A stretch of 64,000 nt of DNA from Pseudoalteromonas sp. MEBiC 03607 (lineage in GTDB: Bacteria > Pseudomonadota > Gammaproteobacteria > Enterobacterales > Alteromonadaceae). The notes below the pieces were generated by a model, which did no database searches, was not told the origin of the DNA, and saw nothing but the letters and a program-made list of their open reading frames with translations. The translations under genes and the position numbers were made by a program. Shown in pieces: positions 1 to 9,420 of the stretch. The stretch spans positions 878,501 to 942,500 of the forward strand of contig NZ_SRRY01000001.1 of NCBI RefSeq assembly GCF_004792295.1, given 5' to 3'. How positions within the stretch are numbered: position 1 is the stretch's first letter; each line of letters begins with the position of its first letter.

Positions 1-851
1 ATATGGACGTTGAAGAAAACGGTTTACTTGACCTTAAAAAGCTTGAAGCTGCAATGCGTGACGACACAGTACTTGTGAGCGTAATGCACGTAAATAACGA
101 GCTAGGTGTTATCCAAGATATCGCGACAATCGGCGAAATGTGCCGTGAGCGCAAAATTATGTTCCACGTAGATGCTGCACAAAGCGCAGGTAAAGTACTT
201 ATCGACGTGCAACAGTTAAAAGTAGATTTCATGTCGTTCTCAGGCCACAAAGTATATGGCCCGAAAGGTGTAGGCGCACTTTATGTTCGTCGTAAGCCAC
301 GTGCACGCTTAGAAGCACAAATGCATGGTGGTGGTCATGAGCGTGGTATGCGTTCAGGCACATTGGCTACTCACCAGTTAGTTGGTATGGGTGCGGCATT
401 TAGAATCGCTAAAGAAGATTTCGAAAAAGACCATGCACACATCAGCGCACTTCGTAAGCGTTTGGTTGATGGCATCATGGCTGATATGGAAGAAGTTTAC
501 TTCAATGGTGAACCAAGCCAGTCAGTTCCAGGTATTGTAAATATCAGCTTCAACTTTGTTGAAGGTGAGTCGTTATTAATGGCTGTTAAAGACATTGCTG
601 TTTCATCAGGTTCAGCCTGTACCTCAGCAAGCTTAGAGCCTTCTTATGTACTACGTGCATTAGGCCGTAATGACGAGTTAGCACACAGCTCAATTCGTTT
701 CAGCATTGGCCGCTTTACGACTGAAGAAGAGATTGATTACACCGTTGAACTAATCAAAAACTCGATCGGCCGTTTACGTGAGATGTCTCCTCTATGGGAA
801 ATGCATCAAGAAGGTATTGATTTAGATTCAGTTGAGTGGGCGCATCACTAA
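1..851 (+). CDS. iscS: Cysteine desulfurase IscS, C-terminal part (5' end outside window)
   Basis: IscS is the pyridoxal-phosphate enzyme that takes sulphur from cysteine and passes it as a persulfide to IscU. The window holds about the last 282 residues of a protein usually near 404 residues long. The first ATG (position 3) is an internal methionine, so the gene starts upstream of the window. The PLP lysine lies in [10 protein letters not shown] (visible residue 83) and the sulphur-carrying cysteine in [10 protein letters not shown] (visible residue 206). Their spacing matches K206 and C328 of E. coli IscS. The C-terminus ends in VEWAHH, as in the E. coli enzyme. It is followed after 40 bp by iscU, and iscR would be expected upstream. 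Identification is secure; only the missing 5' part is uncertain. Confidence 0.97.
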   Translation, partial: MDVEENGLLDLKKLEAAMRDDTVLVSVMHVNNELGVIQDIATIGEMCRERKIMFHVDAAQSAGKVLIDVQQLKVDFMSFSGHKVYGPKGVGALYVRRKPRARLEAQMHGGGHERGMRSGTLATHQLVGMGAAFRIAKEDFEKDHAHISALRKRLVDGIMADMEEVYFNGEPSQSVPGIVNISFNFVEGESLLMAVKDIAVSSGSACTSASLEPSYVLRALGRNDELAHSSIRFSIGRFTTEEEIDYTVELIKNSIGRLREMSPLWEMHQEGIDLDSVEWAHH

Positions 852-891
852 TTAGTGATCGCCGCCGCTAGCAGGTAGTGAGGATAGTATT

Positions 892-1275
892 ATGGCTTAT
901 AGTGATAAAGTAATCGATCATGTTGAAAATCCACGTAACGTGGGTGCTTTAGACAAAAATGATCCGTCGGTTGCAACAGGTATGGTGGGTGCACCAGCGT
1001 GTGGTGACGTAATGAAATTGCAAATCAAAGTATCACCAGAAGGTGTAATTGAAGATGCAAAATTCAAAACATATGGTTGTGGTAGCGCAATCGCTTCTTC
1101 TTCACTTGTAACTGAGTGGGTAAAAGGCAAAACATTAGACGAAGCTGCAACAATCAAAAATACTGATATCAGTGCTGAGCTTGAGTTACCGCCAGTGAAA
1201 ATTCACTGTTCAATTTTAGCAGAAGACGCGATTCAAGCAGCAATTGCTGATTACAAAAGTAAACAAGCGAAGTAA
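892..1275 (+). CDS. iscU: Iron-sulphur cluster scaffold IscU
   Basis: IscU is the cytosolic scaffold on which [2Fe-2S] clusters are built from IscS-derived sulphur before HscA/HscB-assisted transfer to target proteins. The 127-residue length is normal. The three cluster ligands are visible: C37 in GAPACGD, C63 in TYGCGSA and C106 in VKIHCS. D39 follows the first cysteine, and the LPPVK motif recognised by the HscA chaperone lies at residues 99-103. It sits between iscS and iscA, with a purine-rich ribosome site (gtgaggat) before the ATG. The family assignment is essentially certain. Confidence 0.98.
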   Translation: MAYSDKVIDHVENPRNVGALDKNDPSVATGMVGAPACGDVMKLQIKVSPEGVIEDAKFKTYGCGSAIASSSLVTEWVKGKTLDEAATIKNTDISAELELPPVKIHCSILAEDAIQAAIADYKSKQAK

Positions 1276-1286
1276 GAGATAAATTC

Positions 1287-1610
1287 ATGGCAGTGACATT
1301 GACAGATGCGGCAGCAAACCGCGTAGAATCATTTTTAGCAAATCGCGGCAAAGGCATTGGCCTACGCGTTGGCATTAAAACGACAGGCTGTTCAGGTCTT
1401 GCTTATGTTCTTGAATTTGTTGATGAGTTAGCTGACGGCGACGAAATTTTTGAAAGCCGTGGTGTGAAAGTGATCGTTGATGCCAAAAGCTTAGTCTACA
1501 TTGATGGTACTGAGCTTGATTACACCAAAGAAGGTTTGAATGAAGGGTTTAAGTTTAATAACCCGAACCAAGCCGATGAGTGTGGTTGCGGCGAAAGCTT
1601 TACCGTTTAA
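1287..1610 (+). CDS. iscA: A-type iron-sulphur carrier IscA
   Basis: IscA is an A-type carrier that binds iron or a cluster and delivers it to apoproteins. The 107-residue protein has the three invariant cysteines of the family: C35 in TTGCSG, and C99 and C101 in ECGCGESF near the C-terminus. It begins 11 bp after iscU, so the two are clearly co-transcribed. A hairpin follows the stop codon (1633-1654) and separates it from hscB, which may lower expression of the downstream chaperone genes. Nothing unusual is seen in the protein. Confidence 0.98.
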   Translation: MAVTLTDAAANRVESFLANRGKGIGLRVGIKTTGCSGLAYVLEFVDELADGDEIFESRGVKVIVDAKSLVYIDGTELDYTKEGLNEGFKFNNPNQADECGCGESFTV

Positions 1611-1632
1611 GCTTAAAAAATTTCTTTGCTTG

Positions 1633-1662
1633 AAGCCCTGCCTATGTAGGGCTTTGTTCTTT
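1633..1662 (+). terminator. Hairpin with T-rich tail between iscA and hscB (possible attenuator)
   Basis: A 7-bp stem AAGCCCT/AGGGCTT (1633-1639 and 1648-1654) with an 8-nt loop is followed by the T-rich tgttctttcc. It lies within the isc operon, so it probably causes partial termination or marks an mRNA processing point, not an operon end. A separate promoter for hscB was not recognised. Confidence 0.55.
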
Positions 1663-1687
1663 CCTGTTTACCGAGTTGGATTATGTA

Positions 1688-2215
1688 ATGCGTTACTTTG
1701 AGTTATTTGCAATTCCAGTAGATTACAACATTGATTTAGCGACTATTAATAAACACTACCTTGAGCTACAACGCGCAGTTCATCCAGATCGCCACGCAAG
1801 CTCTAGCAGCCGTGATAAATTACTTGCTGTGCAAAATGCAGCAGAAATCAATGATGCATTACAAACCTTAAAACACCCGGTAAAACGCGCTGAGTACATG
1901 CTAAGCGAGTTAGGTGTTGATATTCGCGCCGAGCAACAAACATTGCAAGACCCGCTATTCTTAATGCAGCAAATGGAACTGCGTGAAGAATTAGAAGAAC
2001 TTGAAAATGCCGCAGATCCTGATGCAGCAATTGCCCAGTTTGAAGCGCAAATTAAACAACTCGATAAGCAATACAGCAGCGAATTAGCCGAACAGCTCGC
2101 AAGTAATGATGAGCAACAATGGCAAGCTGCCGCTGACAATATTCGTAAATTGAAGTTTGTTTATAAGTTACGCGATGAACTAGAGCGTATTGAAGACAGT
2201 TTATTTGATGATTAA
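1688..2215 (+). CDS. hscB: Co-chaperone HscB (J-domain protein of the Isc system)
   Basis: HscB delivers IscU to the HscA chaperone and stimulates its ATPase. The N-terminal J domain carries the HPD motif at residues 32-34, and the C-terminal half is the helical, glutamate- and glutamine-rich IscU-binding domain. The ATG at 1688 gives MRYFELFAIP, which matches the family N-terminus (E. coli begins MDYFTLFGLP). An in-frame TTG at 1676 would add four residues and is less likely. The chosen start gives 175 residues, close to the usual 171 to 175. The gene lies 47 bp before hscA. Confidence 0.95.
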   Translation: MRYFELFAIPVDYNIDLATINKHYLELQRAVHPDRHASSSSRDKLLAVQNAAEINDALQTLKHPVKRAEYMLSELGVDIRAEQQTLQDPLFLMQQMELREELEELENAADPDAAIAQFEAQIKQLDKQYSSELAEQLASNDEQQWQAAADNIRKLKFVYKLRDELERIEDSLFDD

Positions 2216-2262
2216 TCGTTAGTTGTATTAAAGCAGCTATTTAAGAGTTTAAAAAGAGCATT

Positions 2263-4125
2263 ATGGCATTATTGCAAATTGCTGAGCCGGGGCAGAGCGC
2301 GGCACCACATGAGCACAAATTAGCAGTCGGTATTGACCTTGGTACAACTAACTCGTTAGTTGCAACAGTGCAAAGCGGCGAAGCACGCACACTGACTGAT
2401 TTAGCAGGTAATGCGATGCTACCATCAGTTGTACAATACCAAGCTGATAGCATAGTGGTCGGTGAACGAGCGGCAGCAGCTGCCACTCAAGACCCTGCTA
2501 ACACATTAATCTCGGTTAAGCGTTTTTTAGGTAAAACTCAGGCCGAAATCGAAAAAAGCTATGGTCAACTACCGTATGAATTCTGTGAGCATGATGGCTC
2601 GTTAGCAATCAGCACGGTTGCAGGTGCAATTAGCCCTGTAACTGCATCGAGTGAAATTTTAAAAGCATTAAAACTGCGTGCAGAAGATAGCTTTGCAGGC
2701 CAAGACATTATGGGTGCAGTTATTACTGTGCCAGCCTATTTTGATGATGCACAGCGTCAAAGCACCAAAGATGCTGCCGAGCTTGCTGGTATCAAGGTAT
2801 TACGTTTATTAAACGAGCCAACGGCTGCGGCTGTAGCTTATGGCCTTGACTCAGGCCAAGAAGGCATCATCGCCGTATACGATTTAGGTGGCGGTACCTT
2901 CGATATTTCTATTTTACGCTTACACCAAGGTGTATTTGAAGTACTTGCGACTGGCGGTGACTCAAGCCTTGGCGGTGATGATTTTGACTCGCTATTAGTT
3001 GATTACTTCAAAAAGCAAACAGGTGTGAGCGAGCTTTCTGCATCGGTATTGCGTTTATTCATCAATAAAGCAAAAGCGTGTAAAGAAGCACTAAGCCAAT
3101 ACCAAACAGTGAATGTAGGCTTAGAGTTTGATGGTCAAAGCCACAAAGTTGAAGTTACTCGCGAAACGTTTGATGAGTTAGCTCTTGGCCTTGTGAAGAA
3201 AACACTGCGTTCTTGTCGCCGTGCGGTTAAAGATGCGGGTATCGAAAACGAAGAAGTGCTGCAAGTTGTAATGGTTGGCGGCTCGACTCGTATGCCAATT
3301 GTACGCTCTCAAGTTGCTGCATTTTTTGATAAAGAGCCTCTGACTTCTATCGACCCAGATCGCGTAGTTGCACTCGGTGCCGCACTACAAGCAGATGTAT
3401 TGGTTGGCAATAAGCCAGATTCAGACATGTTGCTATTAGACGTATTACCACTATCGCTAGGTCTTGAAACCATGGGTGGTTTGGTTGAAAAAATCATTCC
3501 ACGTAACACCACGATCCCTGTTGCACGTGCACAAGAGTTTACTACTTTCAAAGATGGTCAAACGGCTATGTCACTCCATGTACTACAAGGTGAGCGTGAG
3601 CTAGTTGACGATTGTCGTTCGTTGGCTAAATTCAGCTTAAAAGGTATTCCGGCCATGGCAGCTGGTGCTGCGCATATTCGCGTAACCTTTAAAGTCGATG
3701 CTGATGGCCTATTAAGTGTATCGGCAATGGAAAAATCAACGGGTGTGCAAGCTGAAATTCAGGTCAAACCATCGTTTGGTTTATCGGACGACCAAGTTGC
3801 AAACATGCTCAAAGAGTCAATGACTAACGCGAAAGACGACATGCAAGCGCGGATGCTTAAAGAGCAGCAAGTTGAAGCGTTACGTGTTGTAGAAGCGCTT
3901 GAAGCATCACTCGCAACCGACAGTGCATTACTTGATGAACAAGAATTAGGTGCGTTAAAAGCAGAAATTGCTAAACTTGTTGCCGTACGTGAAACTGCAA
4001 CAACACCTGCAGAAATTAAAGCAGCGATTGAAGCTGTAGACAATGCAAGTAGCGAATTTGCTGCTCGCAGAATGGATGCATCAATCAAAAAAGCGCTGCA
4101 AGGGCAGTCAGTAGACGAAGTTTAA
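2263..4125 (+). CDS. hscA: Hsp70-type chaperone HscA
   Basis: HscA is the specialised Hsp70 that binds the LPPVK peptide of IscU and drives cluster release with ATP. The 620-residue length is typical. The phosphate-binding motif [10 protein letters not shown] is at about residues 22-31, the second Hsp70 signature ([13 protein letters not shown]) near residue 205, and the third ([11 protein letters not shown]) near residue 335. A substrate-binding domain and a helical lid follow. The gene is co-directional with hscB and fdx, and its stop is 11 bp from the fdx start. Identification is secure. Confidence 0.97.
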   Translation: MALLQIAEPGQSAAPHEHKLAVGIDLGTTNSLVATVQSGEARTLTDLAGNAMLPSVVQYQADSIVVGERAAAAATQDPANTLISVKRFLGKTQAEIEKSYGQLPYEFCEHDGSLAISTVAGAISPVTASSEILKALKLRAEDSFAGQDIMGAVITVPAYFDDAQRQSTKDAAELAGIKVLRLLNEPTAAAVAYGLDSGQEGIIAVYDLGGGTFDISILRLHQGVFEVLATGGDSSLGGDDFDSLLVDYFKKQTGVSELSASVLRLFINKAKACKEALSQYQTVNVGLEFDGQSHKVEVTRETFDELALGLVKKTLRSCRRAVKDAGIENEEVLQVVMVGGSTRMPIVRSQVAAFFDKEPLTSIDPDRVVALGAALQADVLVGNKPDSDMLLLDVLPLSLGLETMGGLVEKIIPRNTTIPVARAQEFTTFKDGQTAMSLHVLQGERELVDDCRSLAKFSLKGIPAMAAGAAHIRVTFKVDADGLLSVSAMEKSTGVQAEIQVKPSFGLSDDQVANMLKESMTNAKDDMQARMLKEQQVEALRVVEALEASLATDSALLDEQELGALKAEIAKLVAVRETATTPAEIKAAIEAVDNASSEFAARRMDASIKKALQGQSVDEV

Positions 4126-4136
4126 CGAGGTAAGGT

Positions 4137-4475
4137 ATGCCACAAATTATTTTTCTTCCCCATGCAGAATTATGCCCAGAAGGCGCAGCAATTGAAGCAC
4201 CTGCAGGTGAAACAGTATTAGATGTTGCACTAAAAAACGGTATTAGCATTCCACATGCTTGTGAAAAGTCATGTGCGTGTACAACATGCCATTTAATCAT
4301 CCGTGAAGGCTTTGACTCTTTAGATGAGAGCGATGAGCTTGAAGACGACATGCTAGATAAAGCATGGGGTCTAGAGCCTGAATCACGCCTAGGTTGCCAA
4401 GCAATCATTAAAGATGAAGATTTAGTGGTTGAAATTCCAAAGTATAATCTCAATATCGTTAATGAAGAGCATTAA
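4137..4475 (+). CDS. fdx: [2Fe-2S] ferredoxin of the Isc system
   Basis: This adrenodoxin-type ferredoxin supplies electrons during cluster assembly on IscU. In 112 residues the cluster ligands are C42, C48 and C51 in the loop HACEKSCACTTC, plus C87 in RLGCQAI. The extra C46 in the loop is also present in E. coli Fdx. It is the last gene of the operon: no iscX follows, unlike in E. coli, and a strong terminator lies just downstream. Confidence 0.97.
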   Translation: MPQIIFLPHAELCPEGAAIEAPAGETVLDVALKNGISIPHACEKSCACTTCHLIIREGFDSLDESDELEDDMLDKAWGLEPESRLGCQAIIKDEDLVVEIPKYNLNIVNEEH

Positions 4476-4497
4476 TTTTTAACGGCTTTGATTTCGT

Positions 4498-4540
4498 AAA
4501 AACCGCTGTAGTTGCTTAGTCTCTACAGCGGTTTTTTGTT
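4498..4540 (+). terminator. Rho-independent terminator of the isc operon
   Basis: A perfect 9-bp stem CCGCTGTAG/CTACAGCGG (4503-4511 and 4523-4531) is flanked by AAAA upstream and by a run of six T plus a second T-rich stretch downstream. It lies 28 bp after fdx and ends the isc-hsc-fdx transcription unit. Confidence 0.92.
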
Positions 4541-4664
4541 TTTTAGAGCTTTAAATTGTAAGTCTTATGCCTTAAGTTGCTATTTTTACTCCCTGTAAAG
4601 CAGGTGCACGTTCAATTTACTTATCGCTTAAAGCTTGTGACTTAAAGCTGATTTTGGAGGTTCT

Positions 4665-6092
4665 ATGTCTGATTTAGTTTTTTCTGATTCGTTTATCGAC
4701 GGTGACTTTTATTCTACGAGCCAGCGTTTTAGTGTAGATAACCCTGCAACCGCAGAGGCGATTACTCAGGTCTCTAATATTGATGAAGCAGGGGTTGAAC
4801 TGGCTATAAAAAGTGCTGACGAGGCATTTAGTAAGCTAAAGCAAACAACAGCAACCGAGCGCAGTGAAACGTTGCGCCGTTGGTACGACTTAGTCATTGA
4901 GCACAAGCAACAACTTGCTGAATTGATGACTAAAGAGCAGGGCAAGCCTTTAAAAGAATCCTTGGGTGAAGTTGAATACGGTGCAGGCTTTATTAAATGG
5001 TTTAGTGAGGAGGCAAAGCGCAGTTATGGCGACACAATTCCTGCCACTGACAGCAAGCATCGTTTAACAACGATAAAGCAACCCATTGGTGTGGTGGCTG
5101 GTATTACACCTTGGAATTTCCCGATTGCTATGATCACTCGTAAAGTGGCACCTGCCTATGCAGCGGGTTGTAGTTTTGTAATTAAACCTTCGGAGCATAC
5201 GCCATTATGCGCTATTGCCTTAGCCTACCTTGCAGATAAAGCAGGGTTTGTAAAAGGAGCGCTGAACGTAGTGGTCTCTGAAAACGCAAAAATGGTGGGT
5301 AAGATCATGACTGAGTCTGAGCGTGTACGTAAGTTCACATTCACTGGCTCAACTGGGGTCGGTAAGCAGTTACTAGCTCAGTGCGCTTCAACAATTAAAC
5401 AAACGTCTATGGAACTTGGCGGTAATGCCCCATTCATTATTTTTGAAAATGCTGACTTAGATGAAGCGGTTGCTGGCTTAATGGGGGCTAAATTCAGAAA
5501 CGCAGGGCAAACTTGTGTTGCCGCTAACCGAATTTTTGTTCAGCGCTCAGTGCTTGAAACGGTGCTTGAAAAACTCACTGACAAAGTAGCTGAGTTAAAG
5601 GTTGGCAATGGTCTTGATGACGGGGTAGATATCGGCCCATTAATTTACCCTAAAGCAAAAGAAAAAGTGCAAACACTGGTGCAAGATGCAGTTGATAAAG
5701 GGGCGTCGTTGATCGGTGATAACAGCGAGCTTGAAGGTAGCTTCCAAGCACCATTAATTTTAACTGATGTTACTCCAGAGATGGATATTTATCATGATGA
5801 AGTGTTTGGCCCAGTTGTGAGCATAATCACCTTTGATGACGAGCAAGAAGTACTTCAACTTGCTAACGACGTGCCTTACGGTTTAGCCGCATATTTTTAT
5901 AGTGAAAACATCAAGCAGGTTTATCGCGTAAGCGAAGCACTTGAATACGGCATGATAGGTATTAACGAAGGTCTTATCTCAAACCCCGTAGCGCCGTTTG
6001 GCGGTGTTAAACAGTCAGGTTTAGGTCGAGAAGGCGGTCACCAAGGTCTAGATGAGTACCTAGAAGAGAAGTATCTTTGTGTTAAAATTTAA
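4665..6092 (+). CDS. gabD: NAD(P)-dependent succinate-semialdehyde dehydrogenase-type enzyme
   Basis: This is an aldehyde dehydrogenase of the succinate-semialdehyde dehydrogenase subgroup, which oxidises succinate semialdehyde to succinate in the 4-aminobutyrate pathway. The 475 residues show the family catalytic set: N151 in TPWNFPIA, K174 in VIKPSEHTP, general base E250 in MELGGNAP and nucleophile C284 in NAGQTCVAANR. The C-terminal PFGGVKQSGLGREGG segment is typical of GabD. A strong ribosome site (ggagg) precedes the ATG. No gabT or transporter lies beside it and it appears monocistronic, so the exact substrate is inferred from the family and could be another semialdehyde. Confidence 0.82.
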   Translation: MSDLVFSDSFIDGDFYSTSQRFSVDNPATAEAITQVSNIDEAGVELAIKSADEAFSKLKQTTATERSETLRRWYDLVIEHKQQLAELMTKEQGKPLKESLGEVEYGAGFIKWFSEEAKRSYGDTIPATDSKHRLTTIKQPIGVVAGITPWNFPIAMITRKVAPAYAAGCSFVIKPSEHTPLCAIALAYLADKAGFVKGALNVVVSENAKMVGKIMTESERVRKFTFTGSTGVGKQLLAQCASTIKQTSMELGGNAPFIIFENADLDEAVAGLMGAKFRNAGQTCVAANRIFVQRSVLETVLEKLTDKVAELKVGNGLDDGVDIGPLIYPKAKEKVQTLVQDAVDKGASLIGDNSELEGSFQAPLILTDVTPEMDIYHDEVFGPVVSIITFDDEQEVLQLANDVPYGLAAYFYSENIKQVYRVSEALEYGMIGINEGLISNPVAPFGGVKQSGLGREGGHQGLDEYLEEKYLCVKI

Positions 6093-6160
6093 GCCATCAG
6101 ACTGATAGCTAAGTCCTTGTGCGCGAAATAAATTTCACGCCTACATTAAAGACAACTATT

Positions 6161-6490
6161 CGCACAAAGAGGATAAGAGGGCGCTACGCTTTAGAGGAAG
6201 TAAAAAAATGATCTTTTGGTTTCCTCGTTCTTTTCTCATTCTCTCCTCTTTGTGCAAAATATATTGAACCACAGAGGGCACAGAGGCGCTGCGCGCTACA
6301 CAGAGAAACCAGTGATCACATAGATATTATGAGGCGCTACGCTTAATAGAAACATCTCTCTTTCTTTTCCTCTGTGCTCTCTATGGCCTCTGTGGTTAGA
6401 AAAAGCTCTTTAATTCACAAAGAGAGTAAGAGGCGCTTCGCTTAAGAGATAAATATTTCTTTGTTTTACTCATTCACTTCTCTTTGTGCA
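6161..6490. repeat. Intergenic repeat array A (CACAGAG/CTCTTTGTG family)
   Basis: The 599-bp gap between gabD and the hexosaminidase gene is filled mainly with diverged copies of the window's intergenic repeat. It starts with a partial unit (cacaaagaggataagag), then a full unit beginning CCTCTTTGTGCAAAA at 6245, and ends with another CTTCTCTTTGTG at 6477-6488. The internal part 6371-6400 reads cctctgtgctctctatgg and continues to ctgtggtt, which is the same CACAGAG motif in inverted orientation. The element therefore has a partly palindromic plan. No transposase or coding frame is seen here. Confidence 0.8.
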
Positions 6491-6580
6491 AAAACATTTA
6501 AACTACAAACAACACAGTTCCCCTTCAAACTTGCTAGCTTACAGTCTAAAGCTATCAACTCTTTACCTTTATTTTCATAA

Positions 6581-6598
6581 AATGATAGCGCTGTCATT
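6581..6598. promoter_or_regulatory. NagR-like operator upstream of the hexosaminidase gene
   Basis: The 18-bp near-palindrome AATGATAGCGCTGTCATT lies 94 bp before the start of the GH20 gene. A near-identical site precedes the transporter gene at 10249-10266. Both fit the AATGACAgCGcTGTCATT-type box remembered for the LacI-family GlcNAc regulator NagR of Alteromonadales. Binding by NagR is inferred; no regulator gene is in the window. Confidence 0.7.
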
Positions 6599-6691
6599 TT
6601 AGTTTTTATATGATAGGAACGAATTATTAACAAAAATGAAAAATAGTACGCAGAAATACCGTACACTCAGGGCATAAACGAGGAGAAAGTA

Positions 6692-9340
6692 ATGGATTTT
6701 AAGAAGTCACTATTCGCGGTAATGCTAGCGACTGCGCCTTTAATGGCAAGTGCAGCATTAACTCAATCGCAAGTTGATCAGTTTGCGAAAGGCACCGAAC
6801 TGCTGTTTTCGGTTGAAGATAACTTTCGTAATAAAGATGCGGGCTTTTTAGGAAAAATTACCCTTAATAATGGCTCTAATGTGGCGTTGCCTGCGGGCGA
6901 AAGTGACTGGCAGCTTTATATTCACTCAGTTCGTAAAATCTCAACTGAGCATGTCGCGGGCCTAAATATTGAACATGTTAATGGCGATTTACATCGCATC
7001 GTACCAACGAGCTCATTTAAAGGTTTAGCCGCAGGTGAAAGCTTGGAGCTGCCATTTGATGCACAAGTTTGGATTGTTGCTTACAGTGACTTTATGCCAC
7101 GGGCATTTTTTGTTTCAGGTAAGAATAAACCTGCCGTATTTGCCAACACCGACACTGAAGACTTTAAACAGTTTGTTACGCCATTTACTCGAGAAAACCA
7201 GTTACGTCGTTACAATGAACCAAAAGATTTATCGGTTTTAGCAACGGCAAAAGTACGCTACGAACGAAATAACGCTGATAAGGTGTCGGTTAGTAAAGAC
7301 GATGCCTTAAAGCGTATTATTCCGAAGCCTCGTAAAGTTGAGTTTAATCGTGGTAGCGCAACACTTAATAATAATTGGCAAATCAGTTATCAAGGTCAGC
7401 TTAAACACGAAGTTATGGTGTTTATGCAAGACTTACAGGATGACTACGGCATTAGCCTTAAAGCACAGCCTGATCACATCAATATTGGCAAAGACAAAGT
7501 TATTCGCTTAAAAGTTGACCCTAAACTCAATAATGCAAAAGCTGAAAGCTATACCCTTGAGATTGACGATGAAGTTATCACCATCATAGGTAGCGATAAC
7601 GCCGGTGTGTTTTATGCTATGCAAAGCTTATTGAACCTCATTCCTGCCAACAGCCAAGGCAGTGCCAACTTACCGCAGTTAGAACTTGAAGATTCACCGC
7701 GCTATGGTTGGCGTGGCATGCACTACGATAATGGTCGTAATTACCATGGCAAAGAGGCAATGTTCAAGCTGGTTGAGCAAATGGCTCGCTATAAAATGAA
7801 TAAGCTACACTGGCACTTTTCAGAAGATGAAGGTTGGCGACTTGAGATCCCAGGTTTACCTGAACTCACTGACGTTGGCGGTTATCGCTGCTTTGATTTA
7901 GAAGAGCGCGAGTGTTTATTGACTCAGCTTGGCACAGGGCCATTTAAATCAGGCTCAGGTAACGGTTATTTGAAACGTGATGAGTTTGTTGAGTTATTAA
8001 AGTTTGCGAAAGACCGCCACATTCAAATCATCCCAGAAGTTGAAGGCCCAGGTCATGCGCGGGCCTCAATCAAAGCGATGGAAGCACGTTATCACAACAT
8101 GTTAGAAGAAGCTCAGAAAGCGGCTAAAAACAATATTAAAACTCGCTCTGCAAATAAAGAAATTCAACACATAGATATGGGGCCGGCAACGCAATACTTG
8201 CTTACCGATCCTAAAGATACTTCTGTGTACATGACGGTACAAAACTACAAAGATAACTCGATGAATGTGTGTATGGACTCAACCTACGCATTTTTAGATA
8301 AAGTGACTTATGAACTTCAGCAGATGTACCGCGAAGCAGGTGTTCAGTTAAAGAACCTGCATATTGGTGGTGATGAAGTTGGAGCAGGCTCGTGGATAGG
8401 TTCGCCAATCTGTCAGGCGTTATTTGCCGATCCAAATAACGGTGTATCTGGCCCAGCTGATTTAAAACCTTACTTCACACAACGTGTTGCAACCTTACTT
8501 GAAAAGCGCGGTATTTCTCCGGGTATTTGGGAAGATGGCATCATGTATGACCGTGAAAACCCATTTAAACGAGATGAATTTCCTAATAAAACCTTTACCG
8601 TTAATACTTGGGATAACATTTGGGAATGGGGCGTTGCCGATAGAGCATACCGCCTAGCAAATGCTGGTTACCAAGTGGTGTTATCACACGGTACGCATTT
8701 GTACTTTGACCACCCATACGAAGCAAGCCCACAAGAGCGTGGTTATTACTGGGCTACTCGTTACACAGATACTAAAAAAGCCTTTAATTACATGCCTGAT
8801 GACGTGTACGCCAATGCTGATTACACCCGCACTCGTGAGCCAATCGTTAATTTAGAAGCGTTGGTTGGTCGCCCATTACCTAAACTTGAAAAGCCTGAGA
8901 ATATTCTGGGTATGCAAGGTCAGGTATGGTCAGAAACAATCCGTACTGAAGATCAAGTATTAGCAATGATCTTCCCGCGTATTTTGTCTGTTGCAGAGCG
9001 CGCATGGCACAAAGCGGATTGGGAAGGCGAAAGTGTCGATAGTAAAAAACAAGCAAAAGACTGGGCTGAGTTCTCAAGTGCAGTCGGTTTGAAAGAGCTT
9101 GATAAGTTAGCCAAAGATGGCATCAATCTGCACTTACCAGTACCGGGCGGCGTGATTGAAGATGGTAAATTATATGCCAACAGCGCATTTGCTTATTTGA
9201 CTATTGAGTACAGTCTAGATAACGGCCAAAGCTGGCAAACTTACGTTGAGCCAGTAAAGGTTAATAATAATGCAAAAGTTGCGTTACGCACCCGCTTAAA
9301 CGCACAGCAAACCAGCCGCGTAACAGTTGTTGGTGAGTAA
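6692..9340 (+). CDS. Secreted GH20 beta-N-acetylhexosaminidase (chitobiase type)
   Basis: This enzyme is predicted to remove terminal GlcNAc from chitin oligosaccharides outside the cytoplasm. The 882 residues begin with a signal peptide ending MASAA (about residue 22). Then come a carbohydrate-binding N-terminal domain, a GH20 N-terminal domain at roughly 205-330, the catalytic barrel at about 335-775, and a C-terminal Ig-like domain. The GH20 acid pair D561-E562 lies in HIGGDEVGAGSW, and the HWHFSEDEGWR and EVEGPGHARA segments are typical. The size and domain order match Vibrio and Serratia chitobiases. The start is preceded by gaggagaaag. A shared operator with the downstream MFS gene places both in one GlcNAc regulon. 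Confidence 0.9.
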   Translation: MDFKKSLFAVMLATAPLMASAALTQSQVDQFAKGTELLFSVEDNFRNKDAGFLGKITLNNGSNVALPAGESDWQLYIHSVRKISTEHVAGLNIEHVNGDLHRIVPTSSFKGLAAGESLELPFDAQVWIVAYSDFMPRAFFVSGKNKPAVFANTDTEDFKQFVTPFTRENQLRRYNEPKDLSVLATAKVRYERNNADKVSVSKDDALKRIIPKPRKVEFNRGSATLNNNWQISYQGQLKHEVMVFMQDLQDDYGISLKAQPDHINIGKDKVIRLKVDPKLNNAKAESYTLEIDDEVITIIGSDNAGVFYAMQSLLNLIPANSQGSANLPQLELEDSPRYGWRGMHYDNGRNYHGKEAMFKLVEQMARYKMNKLHWHFSEDEGWRLEIPGLPELTDVGGYRCFDLEERECLLTQLGTGPFKSGSGNGYLKRDEFVELLKFAKDRHIQIIPEVEGPGHARASIKAMEARYHNMLEEAQKAAKNNIKTRSANKEIQHIDMGPATQYLLTDPKDTSVYMTVQNYKDNSMNVCMDSTYAFLDKVTYELQQMYREAGVQLKNLHIGGDEVGAGSWIGSPICQALFADPNNGVSGPADLKPYFTQRVATLLEKRGISPGIWEDGIMYDRENPFKRDEFPNKTFTVNTWDNIWEWGVADRAYRLANAGYQVVLSHGTHLYFDHPYEASPQERGYYWATRYTDTKKAFNYMPDDVYANADYTRTREPIVNLEALVGRPLPKLEKPENILGMQGQVWSETIRTEDQVLAMIFPRILSVAERAWHKADWEGESVDSKKQAKDWAEFSSAVGLKELDKLAKDGINLHLPVPGGVIEDGKLYANSAFAYLTIEYSLDNGQSWQTYVEPVKVNNNAKVALRTRLNAQQTSRVTVVGE

Positions 9341-9361
9341 TATTTTTGCGATAAATAAATG

Positions 9362-9396
9362 TGACGCTTACAGAAAAAAGTAGGCGTCATTTTTTG
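9362..9396 (+). terminator. Terminator after the hexosaminidase gene
   Basis: A 10-bp stem TGACGCTTAC/GTAGGCGTCA (9362-9371 and 9380-9389, with one G-T pair) is followed by seven T. It ends the GH20 transcript just before the repeat array, so the transporter gene is transcribed separately. Confidence 0.88.
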
Positions 9397-9420
9397 TTTT
9401 CCTCATTCTTTTCTCATTCA

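Noticed and set aside
1780..2139. Long antisense frames opposite hscB, hscA and other conserved genes
   Set aside because: They are shadows of strongly biased coding frames, lack ribosome sites and give low-complexity serine- and alanine-rich peptides.
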